A stretch of DNA of 64,000 nt. Origin: Siphlonurus alternatus (Eukaryota > Arthropoda > Insecta > Ephemeroptera > Siphlonuridae). Shown one piece after another: positions 11,511-24,892 of the stretch. The position numbers and the translations under genes were made by a program. The notes below the pieces were generated by a model that searched no databases, was not told where the DNA came from, and saw only the letters and a program-made list of their open reading frames with translations. Positions within the stretch are counted from its first letter, which is position 1. Each line of letters opens with the position of its first letter. The stretch lies in assembly GCA_949825025.1 (NCBI GenBank), contig OX463781.1, forward strand, positions 39,085,950 through 39,149,949. The letters are read 5' to 3'.

Positions 11511-12860
11511 ATAAATATAATTAACCACACCTACCAAATTCTAACAAATTTATTTATTTTTAATTATAACGTTTTACTATAGTAACAATGACTCTGAATT
11601 AATTGTTTTGCGTTCTGCCACTCGTATGTCAATGTCGCGAGAACGTACACGAAACACTGGCATACTTGACCCCATGCACATACTGCATCCCCCCCCCCCC
11701 TCGTATCTCGAGCATTTGCATTCTCGACACGTAGCCAAGTTTATACGATAAGTTCATTACAGCTAAATTTAGTAACACACATTAAGAAAAATTAACCAAT
11801 AAAAAATATTCACAATTCATTACATTTCTATATAAATTCTACTTTTTAACTTCATTTTAACATTATTTTTATGTATACATACGTTAAAAGTGCATTTTTC
11901 TCAGCGTGTTACAACATTTCCATGAAAATTACTGGTATATAAGACATGCATGCATAAATTATTAATTTATTATTACTAAATATACTTTATCAACTTTATT
12001 ATCTTACATGATTTATCCAACAATCATTTAACTTATTCATAAATATATTGAATCTCGTTTTCTACAGTTAATAAAAAAATAATTATATTTTAAAGCTATA
12101 TAAATTACAAATAATATCATTATTTTAATTATAATCATAATTCTTTTGACGTCCAAAATAAAAATACATTGTTAAATATATTAATTTATTTAAATAAATT
12201 AAAAAAAATGTTTAACATACGAACATTGAAGAAAACTTTTTTTATTTTCTCTTTTTTTTTTTTTTTTTTTTTTGCGTAAGGAAAAAGGCGAGGAGAGCTG
12301 TACGTCTCCCAATACACTTTATGGTCCCGACTTTAATGTAAGACCAATTAATTAGCATTTAACAGGACAGTTAAGTTAAAATACTAGCCTTCTTAAGTTG
12401 GCCACACTATGTTTATCACCGCTCAAGTACTAGATAACCAGACTTGCTTTAAACTACTTCAATTATCGTCTTTTTTTTTTTTTTTTTTTTTTCTCAACCT
12501 TGTTCATTCTTAGCATAAAAAATTCTAATTAATTTAAAATGTGACAGTTTAGATAATTTCATACTATTATAAAGTTAACGATAGAAAATTATCACTAATA
12601 CATAACTTTATTTTCTTTTTTTATAAACTGTAACTATATAATAAAAATAAATTATATTCACTATATTGCTTTTATTTCTTGTTATATGGAAATCCGATTA
12701 AGAAATTTGCATTCTTAGATTTCTTTTCTAACAAAAAAAAAAGAAGAAAAAAATGTTAGTAAAGACATGGCATTACTAACAAACTGTAGTATAACATGAT
12801 ACGTAATTATTTAAAGGTATAAAATTTGCATGTGAAACAACAAATTTATTTTGTATAATC

Positions 12861-13263
12861 CAGTGGCATAACTACAGAGGGGGCCAGGGCCCTGATCCCA
12901 TGCATCAAAAGGGGGCCTTTTTAATTAAGCTCGTTGAGGAAATTTCAATTGAGCGTGAAAAAAAATAATAAAATAATAAACTAGGCATGATTTTTTGTTT
13001 TTTTCCCCCGTAAACAAAGGTTTTTTAAATATTTCGGAACTGCAGATATCAATTAATAAGGAATTTATAAATATTGCGCAAATTTAATCTAATTTCATTT
13101 AAATATGTAATTTTCATAATTAAAAAAAAAAGTGCCACGTCCACTTTTCCTAAAAATTTTTTACTCCGGCGGGGATCCCTCTCCCCCCCGGAGCCGCCGC
13201 TTCGCGGCAAAGGGACCCATATACGTTCGGCCCCCGGGTCCACATTTTGTAGTTACGCCAATG
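12861..13263. mobile_element. hAT-type MITE with 8-bp target duplication
   Basis: Flanked by the exact duplicate GTATAATC at 12853-12860 and 13264-13271. Ends are CAGTGGCATAACTAC and the complement of CATTGGCGTAACTAC. An 8-bp duplication with CAGTGGC termini is typical of hAT. The interior lacks a transposase and has a GC-rich patch near 13160-13240. Confidence 0.9.
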
Positions 13264-13373
13264 GTATAATCACCTGGTATTTCAAGAACCTTAAATTATT
13301 TCGAATGTATAGCCATCATGTATGCCATTAAGATTATCAAGCAATAAAGCTTATATTATGTATTGCAAGTATA

Positions 13374-13614
13374 AAGGCGGAATCACATGGCGATTTCCAG
13401 CCTGCGCACTTGCTGTAACATCCATTGGCGTCCATATTTGGCGATTAAAAAAAAGAGCATTGTTATTTAACGCGATATTCGCCGCCGCAATGGCGAATTC
13501 GCTTCCGCATAGGATTTCACAGCTTGTGTGACAAAATCGCGTCGCATCGCCGTTGTCGTCATCTGAATCCGCCTCATGATGTAAAAAGACCTTATTGCAT
13601 CATGATCCGCCTTA
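13374..13614 (+). mobile_element. CpG-rich 215-bp MITE family, copy 2
   Basis: Has GCACTTGCTGTAACATCC and CATCTGAATCCGCC. The right end is followed by a short hairpin (TCATGATG...CATCATGA) and a second GATCCGCCTTAA. Confidence 0.85.
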
Positions 13615-14763
13615 AAAGTCAATAATAATTAAGAACGTTGTTGAACATTTTTATACGTATACTCGCGTTACTCTCAGTTTATAAATTAAACATAAATAAA
13701 TATATTTTAGGCAACAGTTTGAAGTTCAGTTGTTGTTGTTTTGTTTTTTTTAGCTGCATTAATAGTCACTTCCTAAAACTACGATATAAAAATATAGCTT
13801 TATCTCAGATGCACCTGCAAGCGACCTTTGAATTGACAAAACTGCTTAAAAAAAATTATTGCACATTTAGATAGAGGAACTCCTTTTCCCTTATGCTCTT
13901 GGGTGTTATATATTTGCATGACTATGACGTCATAAAGTATTTCCCCTCAATAAAGTGTTTTCAAAAATCTAAAAAATGAAATATACATAATTTGAGGACC
14001 TGAAGTTTCATTTTCTTCAGTTACGTCCCAAACCCTGCTTTTTTTTTAATTCCTAAATATTGTAGAATTTGTAATTAATGCATTTCTATTATTTCAATAT
14101 TTATTTATAGTTTTACTTTTTTTAATAAAAAATATCACTTAAAAACTCTCTTCCAAATTTATTATTTATAAGAATGACACGTTAACTTAAAAGTGTTTTA
14201 TATATATAAAAATAGAATAGAAATTTAATACACTAACTATACTATATTATACTCTTATAGCTATTTGAACAATCAGTTGTTTTTTTCATGGTTAAAATCG
14301 CGCGAGATGAATGCATGGTGATTTGATTCTTTTATATAATGGCAGGTTTTAATTACGAATAGATTACATGCAGCTGTTGCATATCGTCTATTTCTTTAAT
14401 ATCATATATATGATGACGTTTATGACGAATAATTAAATACTTTCATTTTTAATCCATTTCTATAGCAGAATGTATAATAATAATATATTATCAAAGTTAC
14501 CTAAAAACTTAGAATGTAAGTATACGTATAGGCAAACTGTTGAATTTTATGTCTTATAATGATTGGAAAAATGGATAACATGTAAAAAAAATTTTAATTA
14601 ATGCAAAAACGCCATTAATTTAATAATGTTTTCTTTTAATGTTTATTTCATAATTAAAATTTATAAGAAAAATATATGTTTTTAAATTGTCATATTTTTT
14701 CAGCTAGCAAAATGTAGTTTTTTTTTTTTTTAACAAGGTGTTAAAATGTAAATTAATTAATAA

Positions 14764-14944
14764 AATTATATACACCGCTCAGTTCCACCTTACATGTTGG
14801 GTGTACCTCGACAAGGCTGGACAATTTTACCTTGAGATGTCACCTTTATCAGATCGCACACTCGAAACTTACGACACTTTTGTTGCGTTTCTGACTCGTT
14901 CAACTGAATTATTATCAAGCGGCATTCCCAATAGTAGTATATAG
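14764..14944 (+). CDS. Unrecognised exon-like open frame
   Basis: After a possible acceptor (ACACCGCTCAG near 14779) the frame encodes about 55 residues with ordinary composition, including LTCWVYLDKAGQFYLEM and TYDTFVAFLTRSTELL, and ends in TAG. Its surroundings are AT-rich and noncoding. I recognise no family. It lies antisense inside follistatin intron 4. It could be a last exon of a nested gene, a retrocopy or a transposon relic; chance is not excluded. Confidence 0.2.
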
Positions 14945-15659
14945 AAAACTAGCCGACTTTTTTTTTATATATTACAAAATTAGTCCTTTAGCTTTTCTTT
15001 AAAGACACCATAAATTCAATTAACTAAATACTAGGAAAAAGAGGTCGTTACTAACTCACTATACACAAAAGAAAAACGAAATCTCTTTCTATAATCAAAA
15101 ATGACATCGTATACAAATCCTTTTTTTTTCTTATATATATATAAATAAATTTCTTCGATTTATAATTATAGTCTCAAATTTATTTTATATATATATAGTA
15201 TAAAAGTTCTTCCAATAAAGGATAAAGTTTTGTGATACAACATTCTATTACGTCGTATATTAAACCAATAAATATCTAAAATTAGAAATATATATTTGAC
15301 CATAAGCTCCATAAAGCAATAATTCAATCACAATACAAAGATCTTGTCACATTCTAAATATATTATACTAATTAAGTATCACTAAGCACTATTTTTTTTT
15401 GTCATTTTCTGACATTGTTTTAATTTTTTAATTAAAGCTTTATTTTTGTCGACAATTTTGGAGTTAAATTGTTTTAAATTAATATTTGTTTATTTAGTAA
15501 AATAATAAAAGATATTTGAAATAATTGCTTACCTTTTTTGTTTCCTGTAAAATTATTTACTTTTTAAAGAGCAGAGATAACAGTGAGAATAATAATTTTA
15601 ATATTCCTTTATGATGCGTAGAAAATAAATTATTGGATTAACTTATTTTAATTCACATT

Positions 15660-15848
15660 GGGGGGAGGCATTCACAAAGCACTTTAATCCCCACTTTAGC
15701 CTCAATTTTTATCCCTGGTGCTAAACATGGTGCTATAAAACTATAATGAGCTTAACATGGTTAGCCCTTTGTTTAGAACCATGTTTAGCACCAGGGATAA
15801 AAATCGAGGCTAAAGTGGGGGTTAAAGTGCTTTGTGAATGCTCCCCTT
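15660..15848. mobile_element. Foldback MITE, GGCATTCACAAAGC family
   Basis: About 80-bp arms: GAGGCATTCACAAAGCACTT and TTTTATCCCTGGTGCTAAAC pair with complements ending at 15848. Loop near 15740-15765. Confidence 0.85.
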
Positions 15849-15986
15849 GTTTTCTTAACAAATTATAAGTTGTTATAATTTAAAATTTTTACTTATCTCT
15901 ACTCTGCCATTAGTAAAGTAAATTATACAGTTACCAAATAAAAATAATAAAATATTATCACTCCGTTCAATAAATTGAAATTTTAA

Positions 15987-16372
<386 letters not shown>

Positions 16373-16401
16373 AGTATATAATTTACAACACATTTACACA
16401 C

Positions 16402-17190
16402 TCATCACCTTGGAAAATTTCTTATTGCAGTCTTTTTAATCACCATTGTATATATAATTATCTCACAGAGGGCATGGTGAATTAAATGGAAGACTGCAAA
16501 CTTCTCTATTTTTTAAAATATTATTTGCTTCCGTTTCTCTGTTCGGGGCGGCGTGGCTGGCACCACGAAAATCCTACTTTTGCATCGTTACGCATGGTGC
16601 TTCGCGAGGGAAAACGGGAAATTTTCGTGGGGGGATGTGGAGCCGCAAAGCACGGGGCTGACTGTGCATTCTACCTTTAACGGGACTGCGAGTACGTGGT
16701 CTGTTGCCCTCGCGAACATGTTGCCCCCAGTGGGGGCGCGGCATCGTCGTGAAAACATAACTCGGACACCTTGTATCTTGTATTCTTTTTTAATCGAGTC
16801 TTTTCAAAATATTATACAAGTCCAAACACATGGGAAAAGTGGGTGGAGGATTCTGATTGACAGCGGGCGGTATGGCTAGACCCCTTTCTGGGATGACTTG
16901 GCTCCTATGGGACCTTTTGACACTCTGATTCGTAATCGGGGGTTAAAAAATACAAATTGGGGGTGGGGGGACCACTTATCAAACCAAACCCCCAAATTTC
17001 TTTTTTTCACTATTTTGATTCTTTTCGAAATAAAAGACGAAAAAACGAGCGAGAGACGCGTCTCACCCCATGACGGGCTCTCAACGCCGCCGAACGGCCT
17101 TCACCCCTCCCGTCCCCCGCGCCGAACCGGGCCCCCCGAGCCCCACCCTAGTTAACAAGGCTGAAAACGAAAATTTTCCAAGGTGACGAT
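16402..17190. mobile_element. Element with CACCTTGGAAAATTT ends and a GC-rich core
   Basis: Left end TCATCACCTTGGAAAATTTC; right end is the complement of CGTCACCTTGGAAAATTTTC. The core (about 16530-17150) is GC- and CpG-rich, unlike the surroundings. A hairpin near 16433-16495 (AATCACCATTG with GCATGGTGAATT) has a relative at 58872-58980. No assured coding sequence. Confidence 0.6.
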
Positions 17191-17261
17191 TGTACATAAA
17201 TTTTAATGTGCGATTAAATTCATAGTTTTTAATGTAAATAGACAATGTTCTTAAATCTCCA

Positions 17262-17350
17262 AACAATTTCTACACCCAATCGACCTTATGTCAATATGTC
17301 CAATTGCATTATATCAATGGAGTGCAGAATATATACCGAAGGGGACTTAA
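17262..17350. mobile_element. Fragment related to the CTGTTCGTAA hairpin
   Basis: TTCTACACCCAATCGACCTT is shared with the centre arm of the hairpin at 3229-3348. Confidence 0.5.
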
Positions 17351-17764
17351 CAATGTCTTGTTGTTTACATAACCGTATTTTGGCAATTATGTGTGCATTG
17401 AATTTATGGAGTGAAGGTCAGTCGGTGTGCCTCCCTTTATCAGTAATACCTTGATTGATGCCAAACGTATTTTATGATGTCACTTTTTAAAACCCCTTCG
17501 TTACTCAAGACAAATAAGTTTCATGAACAAACCAATAATATATTCCAAATTTTTTTTTCGATAGTATAAGAACTATAACAACAAAAAATAAAAACAAAAA
17601 TTGTAATTATAATAAAACCACGCACATTATTTTTATAAAGACGGTGACTACGTCAATTATCCACGTGACAAATGCAACTTTGTTGTTAAACGAGTTTAAA
17701 AATTTCCCCTTGGGTCACAACTTCTCGGACGTCGTTGGAATGTCCATCTCAGGAGTGGGCGGGA

Positions 17765-17850
17765 TTTATTTACATCGACATCATTTCCCCTCCCAGCAGA
17801 CATCATTTATTTACATCGACATCATTTCCCCTCCCAGCAGACATCCCGGG
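17765..17850. repeat. Two-copy tandem duplication
   Basis: ATTTATTTACATCGACATCA followed by TTTCCCCTCCCAGCAGACATC occurs twice in a row. Confidence 0.95.
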
Positions 17851-18739
17851 AATCTACGCGACAAATAAAGTCAAGATATAGGGGGGGGGGAAGGGAAAGC
17901 TATTTAGTATTTGATACCGTAAAAAAGAAGTTAATTTTATATTTTTAATTGTTTTTTTTTAAAGTGAAAATCGCGTTAGAAGATTTAATAAAAAAAAATA
18001 TATTTTTTTTTGTAAATAACTAGAAATATAAAGAAAATATGTGTTTTAAAAATATATTATACAATAAGTGACTAAAGGGGCTAATTTCATTGGTAAAATG
18101 CTTTATAGATGGTAAACCAATCTAAAAATGTAACCCCCCGACATCAAGTTCATTATTTTCAATTAAAAAAAAAATATTTAGTATATTTTAAGGTCCAGTA
18201 TTTGAAACTATAATATTAAATAATAACATTGTCTTAAATGGGAAATGCCCGGCATGCTGCTGCTTTTAGTCAATCAGCATCTTTCTCTCATGAAAAAAAA
18301 ATAATAATTACTTAACAAACTATAGATTTTTTCATCAGTATTTTGTATTTTAACATTATTAGTTATCTTGTTCCCTATTTTTTTTTAGCCCAAACAGTTT
18401 CAGTTTTAAATAATTTGTTATTAATGGTTACGTACAAGAATATATATTATACAGGTTGCAGTTGATTATATATAATAATAAAAAAATAATGATGTTATTC
18501 ACCCTTTTGGTATTACTTAATATTAATGTTCATTGCTAAATTATTAATTTCATTATTTATATATAGAGTTCAACAAACTATAGTAATTTAAAATATAGAT
18601 CCACGTTGGTGATTGGTTAAAAGCAGGATTTTTTTTTCTGAAAGAGACAGATTAAATGACGTGCAGATGCATCTCACATCCGGTCATCTTGCATCTTCCT
18701 GTTTAGCAACTTGACCAATATCTTTTAATAATGACATAT

Positions 18740-19625
18740 GAAACGTCTTTCGTGTTTCAGGGGGGACACAGAGGTGTCTCACAGGTATTTTCTGTTTCGC
18801 GAAACAATTTTGGTGTTTCAAGTCAATTTTGGTGTCTCACCTTGTTGAAACACTTAAAGTATTTCAGGGATCCACCAATCAGAGAGACGATGACTGATCA
18901 AGCTAGTTTGCTTGCAAGATGGATGCTGGTAGCATCATGTACGTGTTAGTCTCAGTAAATCTTTGAAATATAGTCTAATTAAGTCCAATAACTTCAATTA
19001 AATGTTCATAGAGTGACTGTGAATTATTAGTGGATCGTAAGAATGATAGTTACAAGTTGTAGCACAGCTATATTTGTGATACGATGTGATCATAAAATGT
19101 GCCCTCTCTTCAAATTTTCTAACAGCAATGTGAGTTTATGAAAATATGATTTTGCGGGGATTTTACCAACAAAATATTTATCTTTTTACACATTTAATTC
19201 CAACATTTTATTTATTCTGGTTCAGGGTATGTTTTCTCCGTTTATTTGCAAAAATTAGGATAAATATATTTTTGTTATGCTGATATATTGTCTCAAATCT
19301 TCAAAGGTATATTTTTAATTCTTCGTTATCAATAGTAAAATTAAAGTTAAAATACTGTGTTTACACGGTGTAAACACAGTATTTTAACTTTAATTTTACA
19401 CGCAAATAAATAATATATTTAATGTTCAATGACGTCACAAGATATTCCTCCGCGGAACAGGATCGTGGAGATTTTACGTGTTTCAGCTTGAAACACTTAA
19501 GGTGTCTCATAGGTCTGAAACACCTTAAGTGTTTTAACTAGTAAGGGGGCGGCCTCTGAGACGCGTTACGTGTTTCAAACAAGTGTTTCTGAAACACCAG
19601 TTTTCGAGAGTGGACCCTTTTTTAT
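18740..19625. mobile_element. Element with terminal clusters of GTTTCA/TGAAAC dyads
   Basis: The left cluster has TGTTTCGCGAAACA-like dyads and repeated GTGTTTCA. The right cluster has GTGTTTCAGCTTGAAACAC, CTGAAACACC and GTTTCTGAAACACC. The centre holds a perfect hairpin. Borders are approximate. Confidence 0.6.
19336..19398. repeat. Perfect 31-bp-arm hairpin
   Basis: TAAAATTAAAGTTAAAATAC and TGTGTTTACAC mirror exactly around one G. Confidence 0.95.
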
Positions 19626-19854
19626 GTCTCATTTATGGGTGTATATATTATAATTTCTACGAATTTAACTAACATACTGTTTTCCTGTTCCACTTTTGAT
19701 TAATGTTAATATTTAAATTATTTTTTTAATTAATAATACATAAAAAAAGTCAAATTTAATTAGAAATTAAAATGTTTAAAATTATTTTCTTATCTGTATT
19801 AATTAAATATTAGTATTTTTTAATTATACAATACAAGTTTACAAAAGCATATAA

Positions 19855-19995
19855 TTCTGCTTTTGGTTTAAGCATTCAAACTTAACAACAGTATTACTAT
19901 TATTATATACTATAACAAACTCGTACGAATACGAACGTGGCTTATATCATGATCTAATTCAAACTTCCCTCCATTAGGCATATTAGAATATAAGC
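19855..19995. repeat. Dispersed repeat, copy 1
   Basis: AAGCATTCAAACTTAACAAC and AACTCGTACGAATACGAACG recur, diverged, at 57425-57545. Confidence 0.6.
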
Positions 19996-20513
19996 TACAA
20001 GAAACTATGGAAACCTGTATAGCAGAGGAAGCCCGGTACACCAAAAGGTGTATAGAGGTTTATACAACTTGGTACACCCTAAGGTGCATGTCCCAAATGC
20101 AGGGCACTTGTCTTAATCCTAATAAGAAAATTCATCTAAATGAATCTGAATGAACATATTTAATGTATGGTTATTTTGGGACCTTGTAAAATTATATACA
20201 ATGATAAAATTATGAATAAAATCATTATTTAATCAAAAAAATAATACGTATAAATTTTATACTGGCATTTAAAATGCAATTAATGAATGTAATTAATACC
20301 GTAAAAAGGTAGAAAAATAATAAAAGTTAACACTGTAATGATGTATTTAAATTGGGCGGGTGGTTTTTTAATATACGTAATATGTGGCTGAGCAATTCTG
20401 CGAGATGATGTTAACGCCTTAGTTGATGAGGAAGCTCAAGAGGGCAAAGCACTACTGGCGCCTCAAAAACCCGTCTTATATTCAGAGGAGCCAGCTAGCT
20501 TGCCAACGAGTTA

Positions 20514-20702
<189 letters not shown>

Positions 20703-21096
20703 CACAAGGCTGGTCTGGCGAGCTACGAACGAACGCCCCAAGCAAAGCAAACCCAACTGAACATGAGGCAGAGAGGGGGGCAATGGCCTGTCCCCAAAAC
20801 CTCAGTAGTACAACAACATCGTGATGCACGGGAGGAAAAAAATATAATTAAGACGCAATATTTTTTTTTAATGTAAATATCTTTTACCTTTATACCAAGT
20901 TATGACTTCATTCAACCTCATTTGTCAATTCATGTGTGATATTAAACATTATATTATTTCACAGAAAACATTTTATTCATTCATTATGGCTACCAGGGGT
21001 GAAGGGATGGTTTTCTGTAGAGTTACCCCCATGACCCATAAGAAATTAGTGAAAATTCACTTCTGCATAATTTTTTTTAACAACTATAACATTTAA

Positions 21097-21434
21097 AGGC
21101 ATACAGGCCTCAAAATACAAATTAGACAGTCACCAAGTGGGTTTAGAGTAAATAATCAACATTCGCATCATTTTTTTCCACGCGTGATGCATCCGTGCGA
21201 AGTCGCAGTTCAAAGTAAGAAATTTAGTCCTTGATGACGTCACTAAGTCCTTGATGACGTCACAACTCAATGCTAATCAGTGCTAGCTGTGAGTTGTGAC
21301 GTCAGCAAGGACTTTCTTTACAGCGCGACTTCGCACAGACGCACCGCGCGCAGGTAAAAATAATACGAATGTTGATTATAAACTTGAGCAACACTTAATG
21401 TCTCTCTAATTTGTAATTTGAGGCCTGTATACCT
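21097..21434. mobile_element. TTAA-flanked foldback MITE
   Basis: TTAA at 21093-21096 and 21435-21438; ends AGGCATACAGGCCTCAAA and the complement. Arms hold GTGCGAAGTCGC and three TGACGTCA sites near the centre. Confidence 0.85.
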
Positions 21435-22254
21435 TTAAATTTACAATATATTATACAGTATATATTATTATAATTCTATATTTAAGCTATAATATCTCAA
21501 AACCAAACCCTCAAAATTAAGTCTCCATGAAGCTGCATGGGTTATTGAAGCCTCCTGCCTTTAAGCATCTTAAAGCGAACTTAATTCTAATATCAGTAAT
21601 AGCCAAGGAATATGTTTTATTAACAGCATTTTAGAGCAATGTCTGAAGTAGTACTGTCTAAGTAATTATTTTTGATAAATTTTTATTTCTTATGGTATTT
21701 TATTTGTAATTTACATTTTTTAAAGAAAAATAAATAACATAAAACTGTTATATATATACTAATTTTTTATGCATAAATTGTTATGTACTAATATACTATA
21801 CAATAATTTGCTGCGATCACAATGCATATAATATGCCTTGTGCAAAACCAACAAAAGTTCAAAAAGAAATAATAAAAATATATAAGGAGCGATGTGGTTT
21901 AGACGGCTAAATATAAAATATGACATATAACTTTTACTATATTTTTTTAAAAATATTAATTGAATAATATGCATTGTTACTCAAATATGTATTGTCATTC
22001 GTATAATTTAAAAGTAATGAATGAATCAATTGAACTCAGAATTTTTAGAATATATAACTATTATTATTTTTTATTCATTTTAAATAAACATATAATACAT
22101 TTCATTTATACAAAGAAAATTTATACCTCAATGAGTATATTAATTATTCTTGTTAAAAGAATAAACATAATCAATAAACAAAATTAATTAGGGTAATTAT
22201 TGACCTATAGACTTATGAAGCAGTACAAAAATAATAATAATAATAAAAATATCA

Positions 22255-22610
22255 TTCAAGAGCTTGCGGCTCAATACAGGTTAATGAGTAATATAAGGGA
22301 GGGAAAGGATGGTGGTTACGCGTCCCAGTTTTTGCTGAGGTAAGACTGAGGGAACCGTAGAAAATCTAAGTCAGGACTGACACTTCTAATATATCAAAGT
22401 GATATGCAAAGCCTCTGGGGAACCAAACACAAGTGCATCACTGCACTGGGTGGAAAACTAAAGATAAATTTACCTCAGGGAGGGAGCAACGTAATTTTTA
22501 CTTGAAACGGTCACCCATTCAAGTACTAAACACGCTCGATGTAGCTTGACTTCGGTGATCTAACAAGTACAGCTCAATGCACTGCACCATGAACGTTTGA
22601 CCTCTATTAT
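22255..22610 (-). mobile_element. 5S-derived SINE
   Basis: In reverse it has the 5S-like head (CACCCATTCAAGTACTAAAC, CTTGACTTCGGTGATCTAAC) and a body ending near the CTGAGGGAACC motif and the GCTTGCGGCTC tail. Confidence 0.75.
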
Positions 22611-23037
22611 AATTTAATATACAATCTTGAGATGAGTTTCTCCCTTGATATGAAGTTTATTTGAACGACAATACAAATAACGCAATGAACCAATCTTCAA
22701 CTGAGGATGCATATATATCAGAATGTAGAGCATGTAAATATTTAAGTTAGTATTAATGTGATGCATCATATCCCCCCTAACATTAAGTTATAAAAAATGG
22801 TGTCCTTTATTAATGGGCTAAAAGGTCCTGCAATGCAGAACGTAACATTAGTATAATTAGATTTATAAACATATTATACATACATGCTATATGTAATAAT
22901 ATTATTGGAAGTTTCTAGAGCAGTTTACATATCCCTCAATGATGGCGTACGTGCATGCATTGGAGTAATTTAATGATAATGTTCAATTCCATAGCATTAG
23001 GAAATGCATGAAATAAAATGTAAAAAAAAAAAATGCC

Positions 23038-24741
23038 CGTACACAGTTATAAATTATTAGCACTACTGCTTGAAACATTCAAGCAGTCAGCGACGATTTT
23101 CAGAGCTAGCTTGAAAGTTTCAAGCAAGTTATATGAAAGCTGCAGTTGCTTGAAAGATTCAAGCAGTGTTGCTTGAATCTTTCAAGCAACTTTTTAAACA
23201 GCGCCGTTCGGTGACGGTGGTAGAGGGATGAAAATACAGGGGAAGACGACGCCAGTCAGAGAAAAATGACGCCATCCAATGTGATGAAGAATGAGAGAAA
23301 ATATCATCGAAATAGTGACAAATAAGTTACAGGTAAGTGATAAAACTAATGTTCAATTGTATGCGTTTATGCTCATATAGATATAAAAATCAATAAAACG
23401 TTTCAAATAGGTTATAAATGTTGTGTCCAAATGTGGCTTCTTTTCCCGGTTTCATGCACTGCTCCTTTCAATATGGCTAAAAATGTTGAAAATAATAAAA
23501 GTATTTTAAAGAAAAAAAATTATATATTAATTATATTACACAATTACGTTAATTTATTTTAATTTAAATCAAAATAGTATCATAATTTTATTAATTGCAT
23601 ATCTATAAAAATTAAATTTCATTAAAAAAATCGATATTAAAAAAATAAAAAAAAAAAAAAATCAATGCAACGTTTGATCGCTTTAATTGTGATGATCGAG
23701 GGAGTACATAGCTCATGATTTTCTTCTTTTTGATTATTAGGTGTGCTTCGGAGAGGCAATGGTGATGACGAGACTGATGAGCTGGACTCGTGGTCATGGT
23801 CGAGATGCTGGTGTGACTGTGCCTGCCTGAGAGCCGAGGACGTGTCTGCCCCTTGGTGCCCCTACAATGACCCCGAGCCCCGCCTGCCCCAACCAACAAC
23901 CCCATGAACAGCATCAACAACCCACAAATGCCCATTCTGTGCCTGTCCCAGCCGAACTTAACGTGAGTCGCAAAGTTATAAGTGAAAATAAAAACAGTTT
24001 TGTTATATTTTTCAATTAATGTGAATTTTTGTAAATGAAATAATTTTTGCTGTAAGAGAATAATAAAATGACAAATATTAAAATTTTGAAATGTTTATCA
24101 AGAAATATAATTATTAAAAATATGTAAATTGTAACTATAATGATTTATTATTTCAACTATCACCTCTTCCATTTAACTCACATGTCTGAATTCAAATCAT
24201 ATAGTGATATATAAAGTATAATATAGTGAACAAAAGTGCATGTAGACTGCAAATGCAACTGAAGTGAGTAATTTATAATTATATTATAATAAAATGTAGA
24301 ATTGTTTATAAATATTATTGCTATACAGAGCATTTTAGTTTTATAGCACTTATATATATATATAATAATTTAAAATATTGCATTTCTTAATTGTATTGCA
24401 GATTTTTTTAAGTTAGCAGGTTCAGTGCATGAAACACCGAAAATTTTACTTGATCTATTTTACATGTAAAAAAAATATAAGTTAGTTAGATTATAGCTAT
24501 AGCTAGGGGAGGTAAAAGGGGAGGGGAGGAAAGAAAGCTTATTCAAGAGCGTGAATGGTTCAAGCAAAAGTGCTTGAAAGATTCAAGCAAGCGTTAGCTT
24601 GAAAGATTCACGCAAGTCTGCGTGAAAGTTTCAAGCAAAATATTGCTTGAATATTTCAAGCACAGTTGCTTGAAACAGGCAAGGACCAATAATTTGCTTG
24701 AAACTTTCAAGCAGTACTGCTAATAATTTTTAACTGTGTAT
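23038..24741. mobile_element. 1.7-kb element with GCTTGAAA...TTTCAAGC terminal iterons
   Basis: Inverted ends ACACAGTTATAAATTATTAG and the complement of CTAATAATTTTTAACTGTGT. Each end has several dyads such as TTGCTTGAAAGATTCAAGCA, at least five on the left and eight on the right. The interior carries a decayed coding segment at 23742-23951. The superfamily was not identified. Confidence 0.75.
23742..23951 (+). pseudogene. Decayed coding exon inside the 23-24.7 kb element
   Basis: A GC-richer island starts after TTGATTATTAG and ends at a strong donor AAC|GTGAGT. One frame reads through the whole island, including MTPSPACPNQQPHEQHQQ, except for a single TGA near 23830. A second frame is open for the first 140 nt. 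It looks like a transposon protein exon with a stop or frameshift. No domain recognised. Confidence 0.35.
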
Positions 24742-24769
24742 ATAAGAAACAAGCTTCTGAAGAGTGAAT

Positions 24770-24892
24770 AGGTCTGTTCGTAAATACACAATCAGAAAGA
24801 ATAGATTTTCATTGATGAACCTTATGTACATGGAACATAAGGATCATCAATAAAAATCTATTCTTTCTGATTGTGTATTTACGAACAGAGCT
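24770..24892. mobile_element. Hairpin MITE, CTGTTCGTAA family, copy 2
   Basis: Ends GGTCTGTTCGTAAATACAC and its complement; centre CTTATGTACATGGAACATAAG. TA on both sides. Confidence 0.85.

Noticed and set aside
16553..16879. 108-codon open frame in the GC-rich core
   Set aside because: GC-rich DNA gives long frames by chance; several overlapping frames are open and no motif is recognised.
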